NCBI GenBank assembly: GCA_964444685.1
Contig: CAYUIG010000005.1
Coordinates: 43,338 to 107,337 of the forward strand
From: CAYUIG01 sp964444685
GTDB lineage: Bacteria > Gemmatimonadota > Gemmatimonadetes > Longimicrobiales > RSA9
Reading direction: 5' to 3'
DNA: 64,000 bases
Below are positions 16,444 through 25,384 of this stretch, piece after piece. The notes under the pieces were generated by a model that saw nothing but the letters and a program-made list of their open reading frames with translations, was not told the origin of the DNA and searched no databases. Each line of letters starts with the position of its first letter. Position 1 is the first letter of the stretch. A program made the position numbers and the translations under genes.

Positions 16444-19095
16444 ATGCGGCCTGTGCCGTTGCGGGTATGGTGCGCGCTCATGCTCCTGCCTGGCGCCGTC
16501 GCGGCGCAGCAGGGGTCCATCGTCGGCACCGTTGTCGAGGCCGACACCCGTGCGCCCGTCCGCGCAGCCGCGATCGAGATCCAGCCGGCCAGCGGCGAGT
16601 CCATCCTCCTGCTGAGTGACTCCGTGGGCCGCTTCCGCGGCCCGGCCGACCCCGGCAGCTACGTCCTGATCGTTCGCTCCATCGGGATGCAGACCGCGCG
16701 CGTCGAGGCGGTGGAGGTAACTGCAGGCGCCACGACGAGCCTCGAGATCGTGCTCACGCCCACGGCCCTGATCCTCAACCCTATCACCGTCACTGCGTCG
16801 CGCAAGCCTGAAAAGCTGCTCGATGCGCCATCGGCGATCTCGGTCGTACGCGCCGATAAGGTCGCGGAGCGGCTCGTGGCCACGGCCGACCAGCACGTGC
16901 ACACCGTGCCCGGCATCGATGCGGCGTCGCTCGGCATGCAGCGAACGTCCGTGGTCGCGCGCGGATTCAACGACACGTTCTCCACCGCCCTGCTGATCCT
17001 GACCGACTACCGCTTCGCGAACATACCGTCGAACCGACTCAATGCCTTCTACATGATGTCGCCGACCGACCTCGACATCGACAGGATCGAGGTCACGCTC
17101 GGCCCCGGTTCGGCACTGTATGGTCCCAATGCGACGAGCGGCGTGCTGCACCTGTTCACCAAGTCCCCCATCGACGCGCCCGGTTCGACCGTCACCCTGG
17201 GCGGCGGCGAGCGGTCCGTCTTCCAGGCCATGTTCCGCACCGCGCACGCACCGAGCGACCGCTTTGGCGTAAAGCTCTCCGGCCAGTTCTTCCGCGGCGA
17301 CGACTGGGAGTGGACGGATCCTGTCGAAACCTCGTTGCGCGCGGCCGACCCCGACAATCCGAACATCGGCGCGCGCGACTTCACCGCCTCGCGCTGGAGT
17401 CTCGATGCGCGCGTGGACTACCGGTCGGGCGACGACAGCGAATGGGTGACGTCGGCCGGGAGGAACACCACGCTGAACATGATCGAGGTGAACGGCTCGG
17501 GCCGCGCCCTCGCGGAAGGCTGGCGCTACGACTACGTGCAGAGCCGGTTCCGCAGCGGCCGCCTCTTCCTCCAGGCGTTCGTCAACCTCAACGACTCCGG
17601 CGACTCCCGCTTCCTCCGCACCGGGCTGCCGGCGATCGACAGGAGCCGTATCTGGGCCGCGCAGGCGCAGCACGGGCACGTGTTCGGTCCCGTCGACGCC
17701 ACGTACGGCTTCGATGCGCAAACCACGGACACGCGCACCGCGGGTTCGATCACCGGCCGCTTCGAGGACGACGACCGCGTCGACGAGGTCGGCGGCTACG
17801 TGCACGCGGTCACGCGCCTGTCGGACGCACTCGAGGCCGTGGCCGCGCTCCGGCTCGATTACCACAACCGGCTCGCCGATCCGGTATGGTCGCCCCGCGC
17901 TGGTCTCGTCTGGCGACCCGCCACCGACCAGACCCTGCGCGCCACGTACAACCGCGCCTTCCGCACGCCCTCCGTGCTCGATCTGTTCCTCGACCTTTCG
18001 GGCGGTGCGGTTCCGATCACGGATCAGATCTTCTACGACATCCGCGCGGTCGGCGTCCCGGGATCGGGCTACAGCTTCGCGCACTGTGAAGGCGGATACC
18101 GCGACCTGTGCATGCGTGTGCCCGGGTTGCCTGATCCCATGCCGGCGAACGCGACGCTCGTCTGGGACGCGCTCATTGCCGCGCTCGCACCCGACCTCGC
18201 CGCCTACCTGCCCGCACCCGGAAGCGCGGTCGGTACCGTGCTGCGCCGACTCGATCCGGAAGGACTCGCCACGGGCAACCCGTTCCCGCTCGACCCGGAC
18301 GGACCCCAGGCGATCGCACAGCTCCGGCCCCAGATCCACAACACCTTCGAGCTCGGGTACAGCGGACTCGTGCGGGACCGGCTGCTCCTCACCGCGAACG
18401 TGTACCGCACACGCGTTCACGACTTCGTCGGTCCGATTTCCGTCGAGACGCCGAACGTCTTCCTCGATCCGGCCACGACGGCTGCGTACGTCTCCGAGCA
18501 GCTCGCGCCCCTGCTCGGCGCCGGCGCGATCGACCAGGCAACGATCGACGCGATCATCGCCGGACTCGCTGCGGTGCCGGTCGGTACGATCTCCCCCGCG
18601 GAGTGGGATGCACCCGACATCCTCCTCACCTATCGGAACTTCGGGAAAGTCGATCTGTGGGGCTTCGAGGTGGGCGCGCAGCTCGAGGCTGCAGAGGGCA
18701 TCTCGTTGCGCGGCGCGGTCAGCTACATCAGCGAAGAGTGCTTCGACTTCGATGATGACGACCGCTGCACCAGCGCGGTCGACCGCTCCCTCAACGCGCC
18801 GTCATGGAAGGGCAGCCTGGCCGTGCGCTACGACGATCCCGGCCGCGGCTTCGCGGCCGAGCTGCGCGGGCGCATGGTGGATGGCTTTCCGCACAGCACG
18901 GGCGTTTTCGTGGGAGACATCCCCGGCTACACGGTCGTCGACGCGGCCGTGAACTACAGGCTGCCACACGTCACGGGTGCGAGCATCGGCCTCACCGCCA
19001 CGAACCTGTTGAACAACATGCATCGAGAGATGATCGGCGCTCCCGAGATGGGACGTCTCCTGCTGCTCCGCCTCCGCTATGATTTCCAGCCGTAG
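16444..19095 (+). CDS. TonB-dependent outer-membrane receptor with carboxypeptidase-like domain
   Basis: The 883-residue protein has a Sec signal (residues 1-21), a CarboxypepD_reg-like beta-sandwich (about 24-105), then a plug ('VTASRKPEKLLDAPSAISVV', 'RGFNDTF', 'IDRIEVTLGPGSALYGPNA') and a long 22-strand type barrel. The C-terminus ends in aromatic 'RLRYDFQP'. Such receptors import bulky ligands using TonB energy. An unusual insert of roughly 150 residues around 540-710 carries 'GGYRDLCMRVPGLPDP' and alanine-rich segments that look like long extracellular loops. Ligand unknown; no TonB/ExbB genes are nearby. Confidence 0.9.
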   Translation: MRPVPLRVWCALMLLPGAVAAQQGSIVGTVVEADTRAPVRAAAIEIQPASGESILLLSDSVGRFRGPADPGSYVLIVRSIGMQTARVEAVEVTAGATTSLEIVLTPTALILNPITVTASRKPEKLLDAPSAISVVRADKVAERLVATADQHVHTVPGIDAASLGMQRTSVVARGFNDTFSTALLILTDYRFANIPSNRLNAFYMMSPTDLDIDRIEVTLGPGSALYGPNATSGVLHLFTKSPIDAPGSTVTLGGGERSVFQAMFRTAHAPSDRFGVKLSGQFFRGDDWEWTDPVETSLRAADPDNPNIGARDFTASRWSLDARVDYRSGDDSEWVTSAGRNTTLNMIEVNGSGRALAEGWRYDYVQSRFRSGRLFLQAFVNLNDSGDSRFLRTGLPAIDRSRIWAAQAQHGHVFGPVDATYGFDAQTTDTRTAGSITGRFEDDDRVDEVGGYVHAVTRLSDALEAVAALRLDYHNRLADPVWSPRAGLVWRPATDQTLRATYNRAFRTPSVLDLFLDLSGGAVPITDQIFYDIRAVGVPGSGYSFAHCEGGYRDLCMRVPGLPDPMPANATLVWDALIAALAPDLAAYLPAPGSAVGTVLRRLDPEGLATGNPFPLDPDGPQAIAQLRPQIHNTFELGYSGLVRDRLLLTANVYRTRVHDFVGPISVETPNVFLDPATTAAYVSEQLAPLLGAGAIDQATIDAIIAGLAAVPVGTISPAEWDAPDILLTYRNFGKVDLWGFEVGAQLEAAEGISLRGAVSYISEECFDFDDDDRCTSAVDRSLNAPSWKGSLAVRYDDPGRGFAAELRGRMVDGFPHSTGVFVGDIPGYTVVDAAVNYRLPHVTGASIGLTATNLLNNMHREMIGAPEMGRLLLLRLRYDFQP

Positions 19096-19113
19096 TATTC
19101 ACCCGACCCTGCG

Positions 19114-22100
19114 ATGAACGGCCCCGGCGCGAACGGAATCGAACGTGCCGGCGCTGTGATTCCCTACCTCTCCCGGCTGCAGCTCGCGCGCATCTGCGCG
19201 GCCGGCGCGACACCCGCTGCTCCCTCCGAAGAGTCCCTGTACGGCGCGCTCCTCTTCCTCGATGCTGCAGGCTTCACGAAGCTCACGGGTACACTCGAAG
19301 CGCGCGGCCCCGAAGGTGCCGAGACACTGGCCACTCTGCTACGCCGCTACTTCGGAGCCGTACTCGACATCATTGCCGCACACGGCGGAGACGTGCTGTT
19401 CTTCGCGGGCGATGCGCTGACGGCACTCTGGCCGGTAGCGCACGGAGACGAGGACGCGCTCGACTACGCTGCTGCCCGCGCGGCTGCGTGCGCGCTCGAA
19501 GTGCAGGAGCGTGTCCACGACATCGAAGCCACCGACGCGTTGAAGCTGCAGTTCCGCGCCGTGCTCGCGGCGGGCGACCTGTGCGCATTCGAACTGGGTG
19601 GCGTGGGCGGACGCTGGCTCCAGCTGGTCCGCGGTGCGCCGGTGCACGAGCTGAGGACCGCGGATCGTTCCGCTCTGCCAGGCCAGGTCGTGGCGCCGGA
19701 GTCGCTGCGCGTGCGGCTGCTGCGCGCGGGCGCACGCGTCGAAGCGCGCGGCGATGTTCTGCGCGCGCTCCACCGCGTCCCGTACGCGCCCGTTCCGTCG
19801 AAACCCGCGGTCCCCGATGAACTCCTGCCGGCGCTGATGCACTACGTGCCGGAGGTCGTGGCGGACCGGCTCGCGGCCGGACAGGGCGATGACATGGCCG
19901 AGTTCCGCCGCGTGACCGTGCTGTTCCTCAGCCTGCTCGGCGGCTCTGCCGGAGTCGAGCCTGCGACGGACCGGCTGCACGCCGCGGTCCGCCGTGTACA
20001 GCACACGGCCGCGCGCTTCGGCGGTGTCGTCGACCAGCTCCTCGAGGACGACAAGGGTGCCAGCATCATCGTGGCGTTCGGACTGCCGGGCGCATCGCAC
20101 GACGACGATGCCGTGCGCGCGATCGCTGCGGCACGCGACCTCAGCGAGGCGCTGCACTCCCTCGGACTGAGTCCCGCCGCAGGTATCGCCACGGGACAGG
20201 TCTTCTGCTGCGACCACGGCGCCGATGCCCGCCGCCACTACTCGCTCTTCGGCTCTCCGATCAATCTCGCCGCCCGACTGATGCAGGAATCGGCGGTCGC
20301 CGGGATCCTGTGCGATGAGGCCACGCGCAGTGCAGCCGCCGCGCGCATCCGCTTCGAGCCGTGTGGCACAACCCGGCCGAAGGGCTTTGCCGCGGACGTC
20401 GATACGTACGTTCCGGTGCAGACCCTCGTGGCGGCCCGCTCGCTCGACGACGCGCTGTTCGGGCGTGGCGCGGAGCTGCACCGCCTGACCGACATTCTTA
20501 CCGCCCACCTCGTGCAGCCCGCCGGTGCATTCGTTGCCATCGAGGCGGACGCCGGCATGGGCAAGTCCACACTCGTCGCCGCTTTCGTACAGGCCATCGA
20601 GGATGCCCCCGTCGACATCGCATGGGGTGCGGCCGACTCGCTCGAGGCCGCGACACCGTGGTACGTCTTCCGCGACGTGGTGCGCCACTGGTTCGGCATC
20701 TCGCGGCGCATGGACCCAACCCTTGCGTGCAGGCGCATCCTCGCCGGAATGGACGCATGGCCGGAACTCCGGTCGCTCACACCCCTGCTCGATGACGTCC
20801 TCGCCCTCGGCATCGGCGAATCCGAGCTGACCGCGCAGATGACCGGCCAGGTCCGCGCCGACAACCTGCGCCGGCTGCTGCTGCACGTCGCGCGCGAACG
20901 CGCTCGTCACCAGCCGCTCATGCTCGTGATCGAGGACGCGCACTGGGTGGACGCGGCATCGTGGGCGTTGCTCGAGCGACTCGCCGCCGCCGAGCCGCGG
21001 CTGCTCATCCTGCTCACCACTCGCCCCATGGCGGAACCGCCCGAGGAGTACCAGGAGCTGTGTGCCCGGGCCGCCGCATTCGCCCTTCCGCTCGCCGCCC
21101 TGAGTTCAGAGGAATGCGCGCGGCTGATGGCACGCCAGCTCGGAACGGCCGCGATCGCGCCGGAGCTCGTGCGCATCGTGCACGAACGCGCGGAGGGGAA
21201 TCCCTTCTTCACCCGCGAACTGGTGCGCGCACTCGCGGACGCGGGCGCATTCCGGGTCGGAGGCGAGGTCGTCGAATTCGAGGAAACGGCCGCGCTGGAC
21301 CGGGTCCCGGCAACGCTCGAAGGCGTCATCACCGCGCGCATCGATGCCCTGGCGCCGGGGCCGCAGCTCACGCTCAAGGTCGCGTCGGTGCTCGGCCGCG
21401 ACTTCGAGGACGAACTGCTGCGACGCGCACACCCGAACGCGCCGACACACGAACAGCTCGAGGCGGAGCTGGCCGAACTGCGTCGCGCGGAGCTCGTCCT
21501 CGCCGATGCGCGCGGCGCGCGGTCCGCACATTCCTTCGTGCACGCGCTCACACACGAGACGACCTATTCGCTGCTGCCATTCGCGCGCCGGCAGGAGCTC
21601 CACCGCGCCGCGGCCGAAGCGCTGGAGGCGATGCATCCGGATCACGAACCGATCCACGCACGGCTCGCGCATCACTACCGTCTCGCCCGCATGCCCGAGC
21701 GCGCCGTGCCGCACCTCGCCGGCGCCGGTGAGCAGGCACTGAACGCGTACGCCTCGCGCGACACGCTGCGCTTCCTCACGGACGCGCTCGAACTCGATCA
21801 CGAAGTGCGTGGTCCGCTGGCGGTCGACCTCGCGCGCGCCCGCTGGTGCCGTTTCATAGCGCAGGCATGGTACTACCAGGACGACTACGTGAAGGCAGGC
21901 GAGTGGTTCGAGCGCGCGGTGCAGTACACGGGCACACGCAAGCGCCTCGGCCCTGCCGGCGCGATCGGCGCGCTCGCTGGACTCCTCGCCGGCGGTGCGG
22001 TGCCGCGCGAACGGCCGGGCCGCCACGATCCTGCATACGACCGTCTGGTCGAGGCGCTCCGGTCGATACGTGAGCTGAGCGCGGTCCACCTGTGGAACGC

Positions 22101-23196
22101 AGACAAGGCCAGCTTCGCACTCAGCACCATCAACGCAGCCCGCATCGCGCGCCGGATCGGTGCGTCGACCGAGTCCGCGTACGCGATCGCTACGTACGCG
22201 TACATGCTCGGGTTGACCGCGCTGCGCGGACGCGCCGAGCGCGAGATGCGCACAGCGTTCGCCATGGCCGAACGCGTGGGCGAGCTCCAGCAGATCGCGG
22301 CGACCGGAACCGTCACGGGGATGCTGCTGGATCAGCTCGGCCGCATCCGTGAAGCCGTTCCCTTCCAGCAACGCGCGCTGGAAGCGGCAGAAGCGCTGGG
22401 CGCCGGCCCGTACCGGCACCGCACCCTGTTCCAGCTCGCCGAGACGAACCTCTGGCGCGGCGAGTACGCGGCCGCCGAATCCCTGTACGGCCGAGCCATC
22501 GAAGCGTCGCTCAAGGCCGAGCCGCACATCGCGGGCCTCGCGCACGCGATGATCGCGCTCACCCTGCTGCGCCGCGGCGATGTCGACGGCGCACTCGCGA
22601 TGCTCGCGCGGCCCGACGCGCTCCCCTTGATCCGACGCGAAGCGCAGGCCCTCTCGCTCGTGTGCGGCCTCGGCGTACAGGCCGAAGCGCTGTTTGCCGC
22701 GGGCGACCCGCAGGGCGCGATCGATGCCGTACGCGAAGCCGAGAACTCCATCACCTCCGCCGATGATGCGACCAGCTACTACACAGGCATCATCGGCCAT
22801 TCCGCCATAGCGCAGGTCCGCATCGACATCGGCGCGCCCGGCGACCCCGAACACGACTGGCCCGGCTCCGCCCGCCGCCTCGACGTTGCGTTCCGCCGGT
22901 TGCGAAAGATCTCACGGCTGTATCCGGCCGGGCGGGCGCGCTACCTGCTCCTGACCGGGCGCTACCACGCGCGCGAACGGCACGTCGGCCGCGCACGCAA
23001 GGCGCTGGAGCAGGCGATCGTGCTCGCCGATCGCTGCGGCCTGCCCCACGAGCTGGGCCACGCGTGCCGGTCCCTCGCTGCGCTCGTGACGGGCCCGCGC
23101 AAGGTCGAGCTGCTGCGCCGCGCGGCCGATGTCTTTGCGCGCACCGGCCAGCGCCTCGACCTCGAGCGCACGGAACTCGAGCTGCGCTTCGCCTGA
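19114..23196 (+). CDS. Soluble adenylyl cyclase-like protein: two class III cyclase domains, P-loop NTPase, helical repeats
   Basis: This 1360-residue cytosolic protein has cyclase domain C1 (about 40-210) with both metal aspartates ('LFLDAAGFTKLT', 'GGDVLFFAGDALTALW'). Domain C2 (about 255-430) lacks the first aspartate ('VLFLSLLGG') but has the transition-state Asn and Arg ('SPINLAARLM'). An AAA_16-type NTPase follows, with Walker A 'DAGMGKSTL' near 483 and Walker B 'LVIEDAHWVD' near 604, and then a TPR-like helical tail (about 860-1340). This is the arrangement of mammalian ADCY10. C1 supplies metals and C2 the Asn/Arg, so one composite active site is expected, making cAMP from ATP. It begins 18 bases after the receptor gene, so the two may be co-transcribed. 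Confidence 0.88.
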   Translation: MNGPGANGIERAGAVIPYLSRLQLARICAAGATPAAPSEESLYGALLFLDAAGFTKLTGTLEARGPEGAETLATLLRRYFGAVLDIIAAHGGDVLFFAGDALTALWPVAHGDEDALDYAAARAAACALEVQERVHDIEATDALKLQFRAVLAAGDLCAFELGGVGGRWLQLVRGAPVHELRTADRSALPGQVVAPESLRVRLLRAGARVEARGDVLRALHRVPYAPVPSKPAVPDELLPALMHYVPEVVADRLAAGQGDDMAEFRRVTVLFLSLLGGSAGVEPATDRLHAAVRRVQHTAARFGGVVDQLLEDDKGASIIVAFGLPGASHDDDAVRAIAAARDLSEALHSLGLSPAAGIATGQVFCCDHGADARRHYSLFGSPINLAARLMQESAVAGILCDEATRSAAAARIRFEPCGTTRPKGFAADVDTYVPVQTLVAARSLDDALFGRGAELHRLTDILTAHLVQPAGAFVAIEADAGMGKSTLVAAFVQAIEDAPVDIAWGAADSLEAATPWYVFRDVVRHWFGISRRMDPTLACRRILAGMDAWPELRSLTPLLDDVLALGIGESELTAQMTGQVRADNLRRLLLHVARERARHQPLMLVIEDAHWVDAASWALLERLAAAEPRLLILLTTRPMAEPPEEYQELCARAAAFALPLAALSSEECARLMARQLGTAAIAPELVRIVHERAEGNPFFTRELVRALADAGAFRVGGEVVEFEETAALDRVPATLEGVITARIDALAPGPQLTLKVASVLGRDFEDELLRRAHPNAPTHEQLEAELAELRRAELVLADARGARSAHSFVHALTHETTYSLLPFARRQELHRAAAEALEAMHPDHEPIHARLAHHYRLARMPERAVPHLAGAGEQALNAYASRDTLRFLTDALELDHEVRGPLAVDLARARWCRFIAQAWYYQDDYVKAGEWFERAVQYTGTRKRLGPAGAIGALAGLLAGGAVPRERPGRHDPAYDRLVEALRSIRELSAVHLWNADKASFALSTINAARIARRIGASTESAYAIATYAYMLGLTALRGRAEREMRTAFAMAERVGELQQIAATGTVTGMLLDQLGRIREAVPFQQRALEAAEALGAGPYRHRTLFQLAETNLWRGEYAAAESLYGRAIEASLKAEPHIAGLAHAMIALTLLRRGDVDGALAMLARPDALPLIRREAQALSLVCGLGVQAEALFAAGDPQGAIDAVREAENSITSADDATSYYTGIIGHSAIAQVRIDIGAPGDPEHDWPGSARRLDVAFRRLRKISRLYPAGRARYLLLTGRYHARERHVGRARKALEQAIVLADRCGLPHELGHACRSLAALVTGPRKVELLRRAADVFARTGQRLDLERTELELRFA

Positions 23197-23226
23197 CCTC
23201 ATCCCCGACACGGAGCGACGCTGCCC

Positions 23227-25380
23227 ATGCAGAAGACGAAGGTCGTGATCCTCGGCGCCGGCCCGAGCGGCCTCGCCACCGCATTCGGGCTCACGGACAC
23301 CCAGGAGCTCCGCGACCGCTACGACGTCACCATTTACCAGGTCGGCTGGCGCGCCGGCGGCAAGTGCGGCTCAGGCCGCGAGGGGCCGCTCCAGCGCTTC
23401 GCCCAGAACGGCACGCACTTCGTCTTCGGCTGCTACGACAACTGCTTCGACGTCGTGCGCCGCGCGTACATGGAGCTCGACGCGCAGGGTGTGCACTGGT
23501 TCGGTGCCTACCAGGACTCGTTCCTGCCGCGCGACCTGCTGGTCTTCAAGCAGTTCTTTCGCGGGAACTGGTACAACTGGATGATCGAGTTCCCGACCAA
23601 CCAGACGGAACCCGGCACGCGCGACGGCGCGCTCACAGCCGCCGACTATCTGTCCATGGCGCTCCAGCTGATGCTCGAGGCCATTGCCGGCTGGCGTTTC
23701 CTGCGCGCCGTCAAACCGCCCGGGCCCTTCCACCGCCGCCGCTCGCGCGTCGTGCATACCATGCTGCGACCGCTCACGGGCAGCGCCGTGCACCTCGGCG
23801 CCGCGCTGCTGCGCGCGGGACTCCGTATTTCACGCGAGCTCGTCGCGGGCACACGCACGGAGAAGGAAGCGCTCGGGGCCATTCAATGGATCTGCCGCGA
23901 AGTGCGGCGCTGGGCGTGGTGGCTGCTCGGCCGTTTTGCGGACACGAACCTCGAGGTGAACCGCAAGCTCGGCCTCCTCGACTTCGGCTGCACCGCCGTG
24001 ATCGGCATCATCGCGGACGGCGTTTACAAGCCGGGCGGACTCGCCGGCATCGAGCCGTACGAGTTCCGCGAGTGGCTCGCGCGCCACGGCGCACACGAGT
24101 CCACCCTGTACGCGCCCTACGTCACTACGTGGTACGACGCGGTCGCCGCCTACGAGGAGGGCGACCTCTCGCGTCCCAACCTCTCCGCCGCCGTCAGCCT
24201 CCACTCGATCGCGCGCGCGATGCTCACGTACAAGGGCGCGTTCGCTTATCAGATGCGCGCGGAAGTCGGTGAGACCGTCATTGCGCCCGTCTTCGAGTGT
24301 CTGCGCCGCCGCGGCGTGAAGTTCCGCTTCTTCCATCGCGTGCGCGATCTCGTACCGGGCGCCGACGGCCTCATCGAAAGCGTAGAGGTGGAGCGGCAGT
24401 GCGAGCTGAAATCGGGAGACCCGGACTCCTATCAGCCGTTCATCGACGTCAAGGGCGGATACAAGGGCTGGCCGGACGAGCCGCTCTGGGACCAGATCGT
24501 GGATGCCGACGCCATCCGCACCGCCATCTGGAACGCGATCCCCGAGCCGAAGCGGCCGCACCTCTTCAGCCTCGAGTCCTTCTATACACCATGGCGTGGC
24601 ACCATGCACACGCTCCGGCGCGGTGAGGACTTCGATGAGCTCGTGCTCGCGCTGCCCATCGATACGCTTCGCTTCTACGCGACGTCGATACTCGCCGAGC
24701 GGCCCGACTGGCAGGCCATGGTAGACAACCTGGGCGGCGTGGAAACGCAGACCATCCGCCTCTGGTTCGGTCCCACCCTCGAGGAGCTCGGCTGGCGCAC
24801 CGGTCCACCCATCCTCTCCGCCTACACGCCGCCGTTCTCGACATGGGAGGACAACAGTCAGCTCGCGGAAGTGGAGAACTGGCCGCCCGGTCACGTGCCG
24901 GGCGCCATGGCCACCGTCTTCGGTGCGCTCCCCGCGTCCCACGTGCCGCCGCCGCCCGAGGACCTGCAGTACCCGGCCGCGCAGCAGGATGCGGTAGACG
25001 CGAACGCGATGCTGTTCATGGAACGCGACATCGGCTCGCTCTGGCCCGGCGCAACCGGCCCCGAGAATCCCGTCGGCATCGCATGGCGCAAGCTCATGGA
25101 CCTCGGCAACGCCACCGGGCCGGCACGCCTTGCCTCGCAGTACGTGCGCGCGAACCTCGGCCCGAACGAGCGCTACACCATGGCGCGTGCGGGCGGCCTG
25201 CAGTACCGCATGGCGACCGATGCGACGGGCTACAGGAACCTGCGCATCGCCGGCGACTGGATTCGCAACGGCTTCCTCATCGGCAGCGTCGAGGGCGCCG
25301 TCATGGGCGGGCTTCTGGCCAGCCGCTCCATCTGCGGGTCACCGGAACACATCTGGAACATCGAGCCCGCGTTCCTGTGA
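23227..25380 (+). CDS. Large FAD/NAD(P)-binding amine-oxidase-type flavoprotein
   Basis: The 717-residue protein starts with a Rossmann motif ('VVILGAGPSGLATAFGL', residues 5-21) and 'YQVGWRAGGKCGSGREG', the second FAD contact of the phytoene desaturase/amine oxidase fold. The C-terminal 'NLRIAGDWIRNGFLIGSVEGAVMGG' closes the FAD site. It is a paralogue of the protein encoded convergently just downstream; both have the same length and the same C-terminal motif. No membrane anchor or signal is seen. It lies 30 bases after the cyclase gene. The reaction is unknown; similar proteins include hydroxysqualene dehydroxylase and carotenoid desaturases. Confidence 0.82.
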   Translation: MQKTKVVILGAGPSGLATAFGLTDTQELRDRYDVTIYQVGWRAGGKCGSGREGPLQRFAQNGTHFVFGCYDNCFDVVRRAYMELDAQGVHWFGAYQDSFLPRDLLVFKQFFRGNWYNWMIEFPTNQTEPGTRDGALTAADYLSMALQLMLEAIAGWRFLRAVKPPGPFHRRRSRVVHTMLRPLTGSAVHLGAALLRAGLRISRELVAGTRTEKEALGAIQWICREVRRWAWWLLGRFADTNLEVNRKLGLLDFGCTAVIGIIADGVYKPGGLAGIEPYEFREWLARHGAHESTLYAPYVTTWYDAVAAYEEGDLSRPNLSAAVSLHSIARAMLTYKGAFAYQMRAEVGETVIAPVFECLRRRGVKFRFFHRVRDLVPGADGLIESVEVERQCELKSGDPDSYQPFIDVKGGYKGWPDEPLWDQIVDADAIRTAIWNAIPEPKRPHLFSLESFYTPWRGTMHTLRRGEDFDELVLALPIDTLRFYATSILAERPDWQAMVDNLGGVETQTIRLWFGPTLEELGWRTGPPILSAYTPPFSTWEDNSQLAEVENWPPGHVPGAMATVFGALPASHVPPPPEDLQYPAAQQDAVDANAMLFMERDIGSLWPGATGPENPVGIAWRKLMDLGNATGPARLASQYVRANLGPNERYTMARAGGLQYRMATDATGYRNLRIAGDWIRNGFLIGSVEGAVMGGLLASRSICGSPEHIWNIEPAFL

Positions 25381-25384
25381 AACG

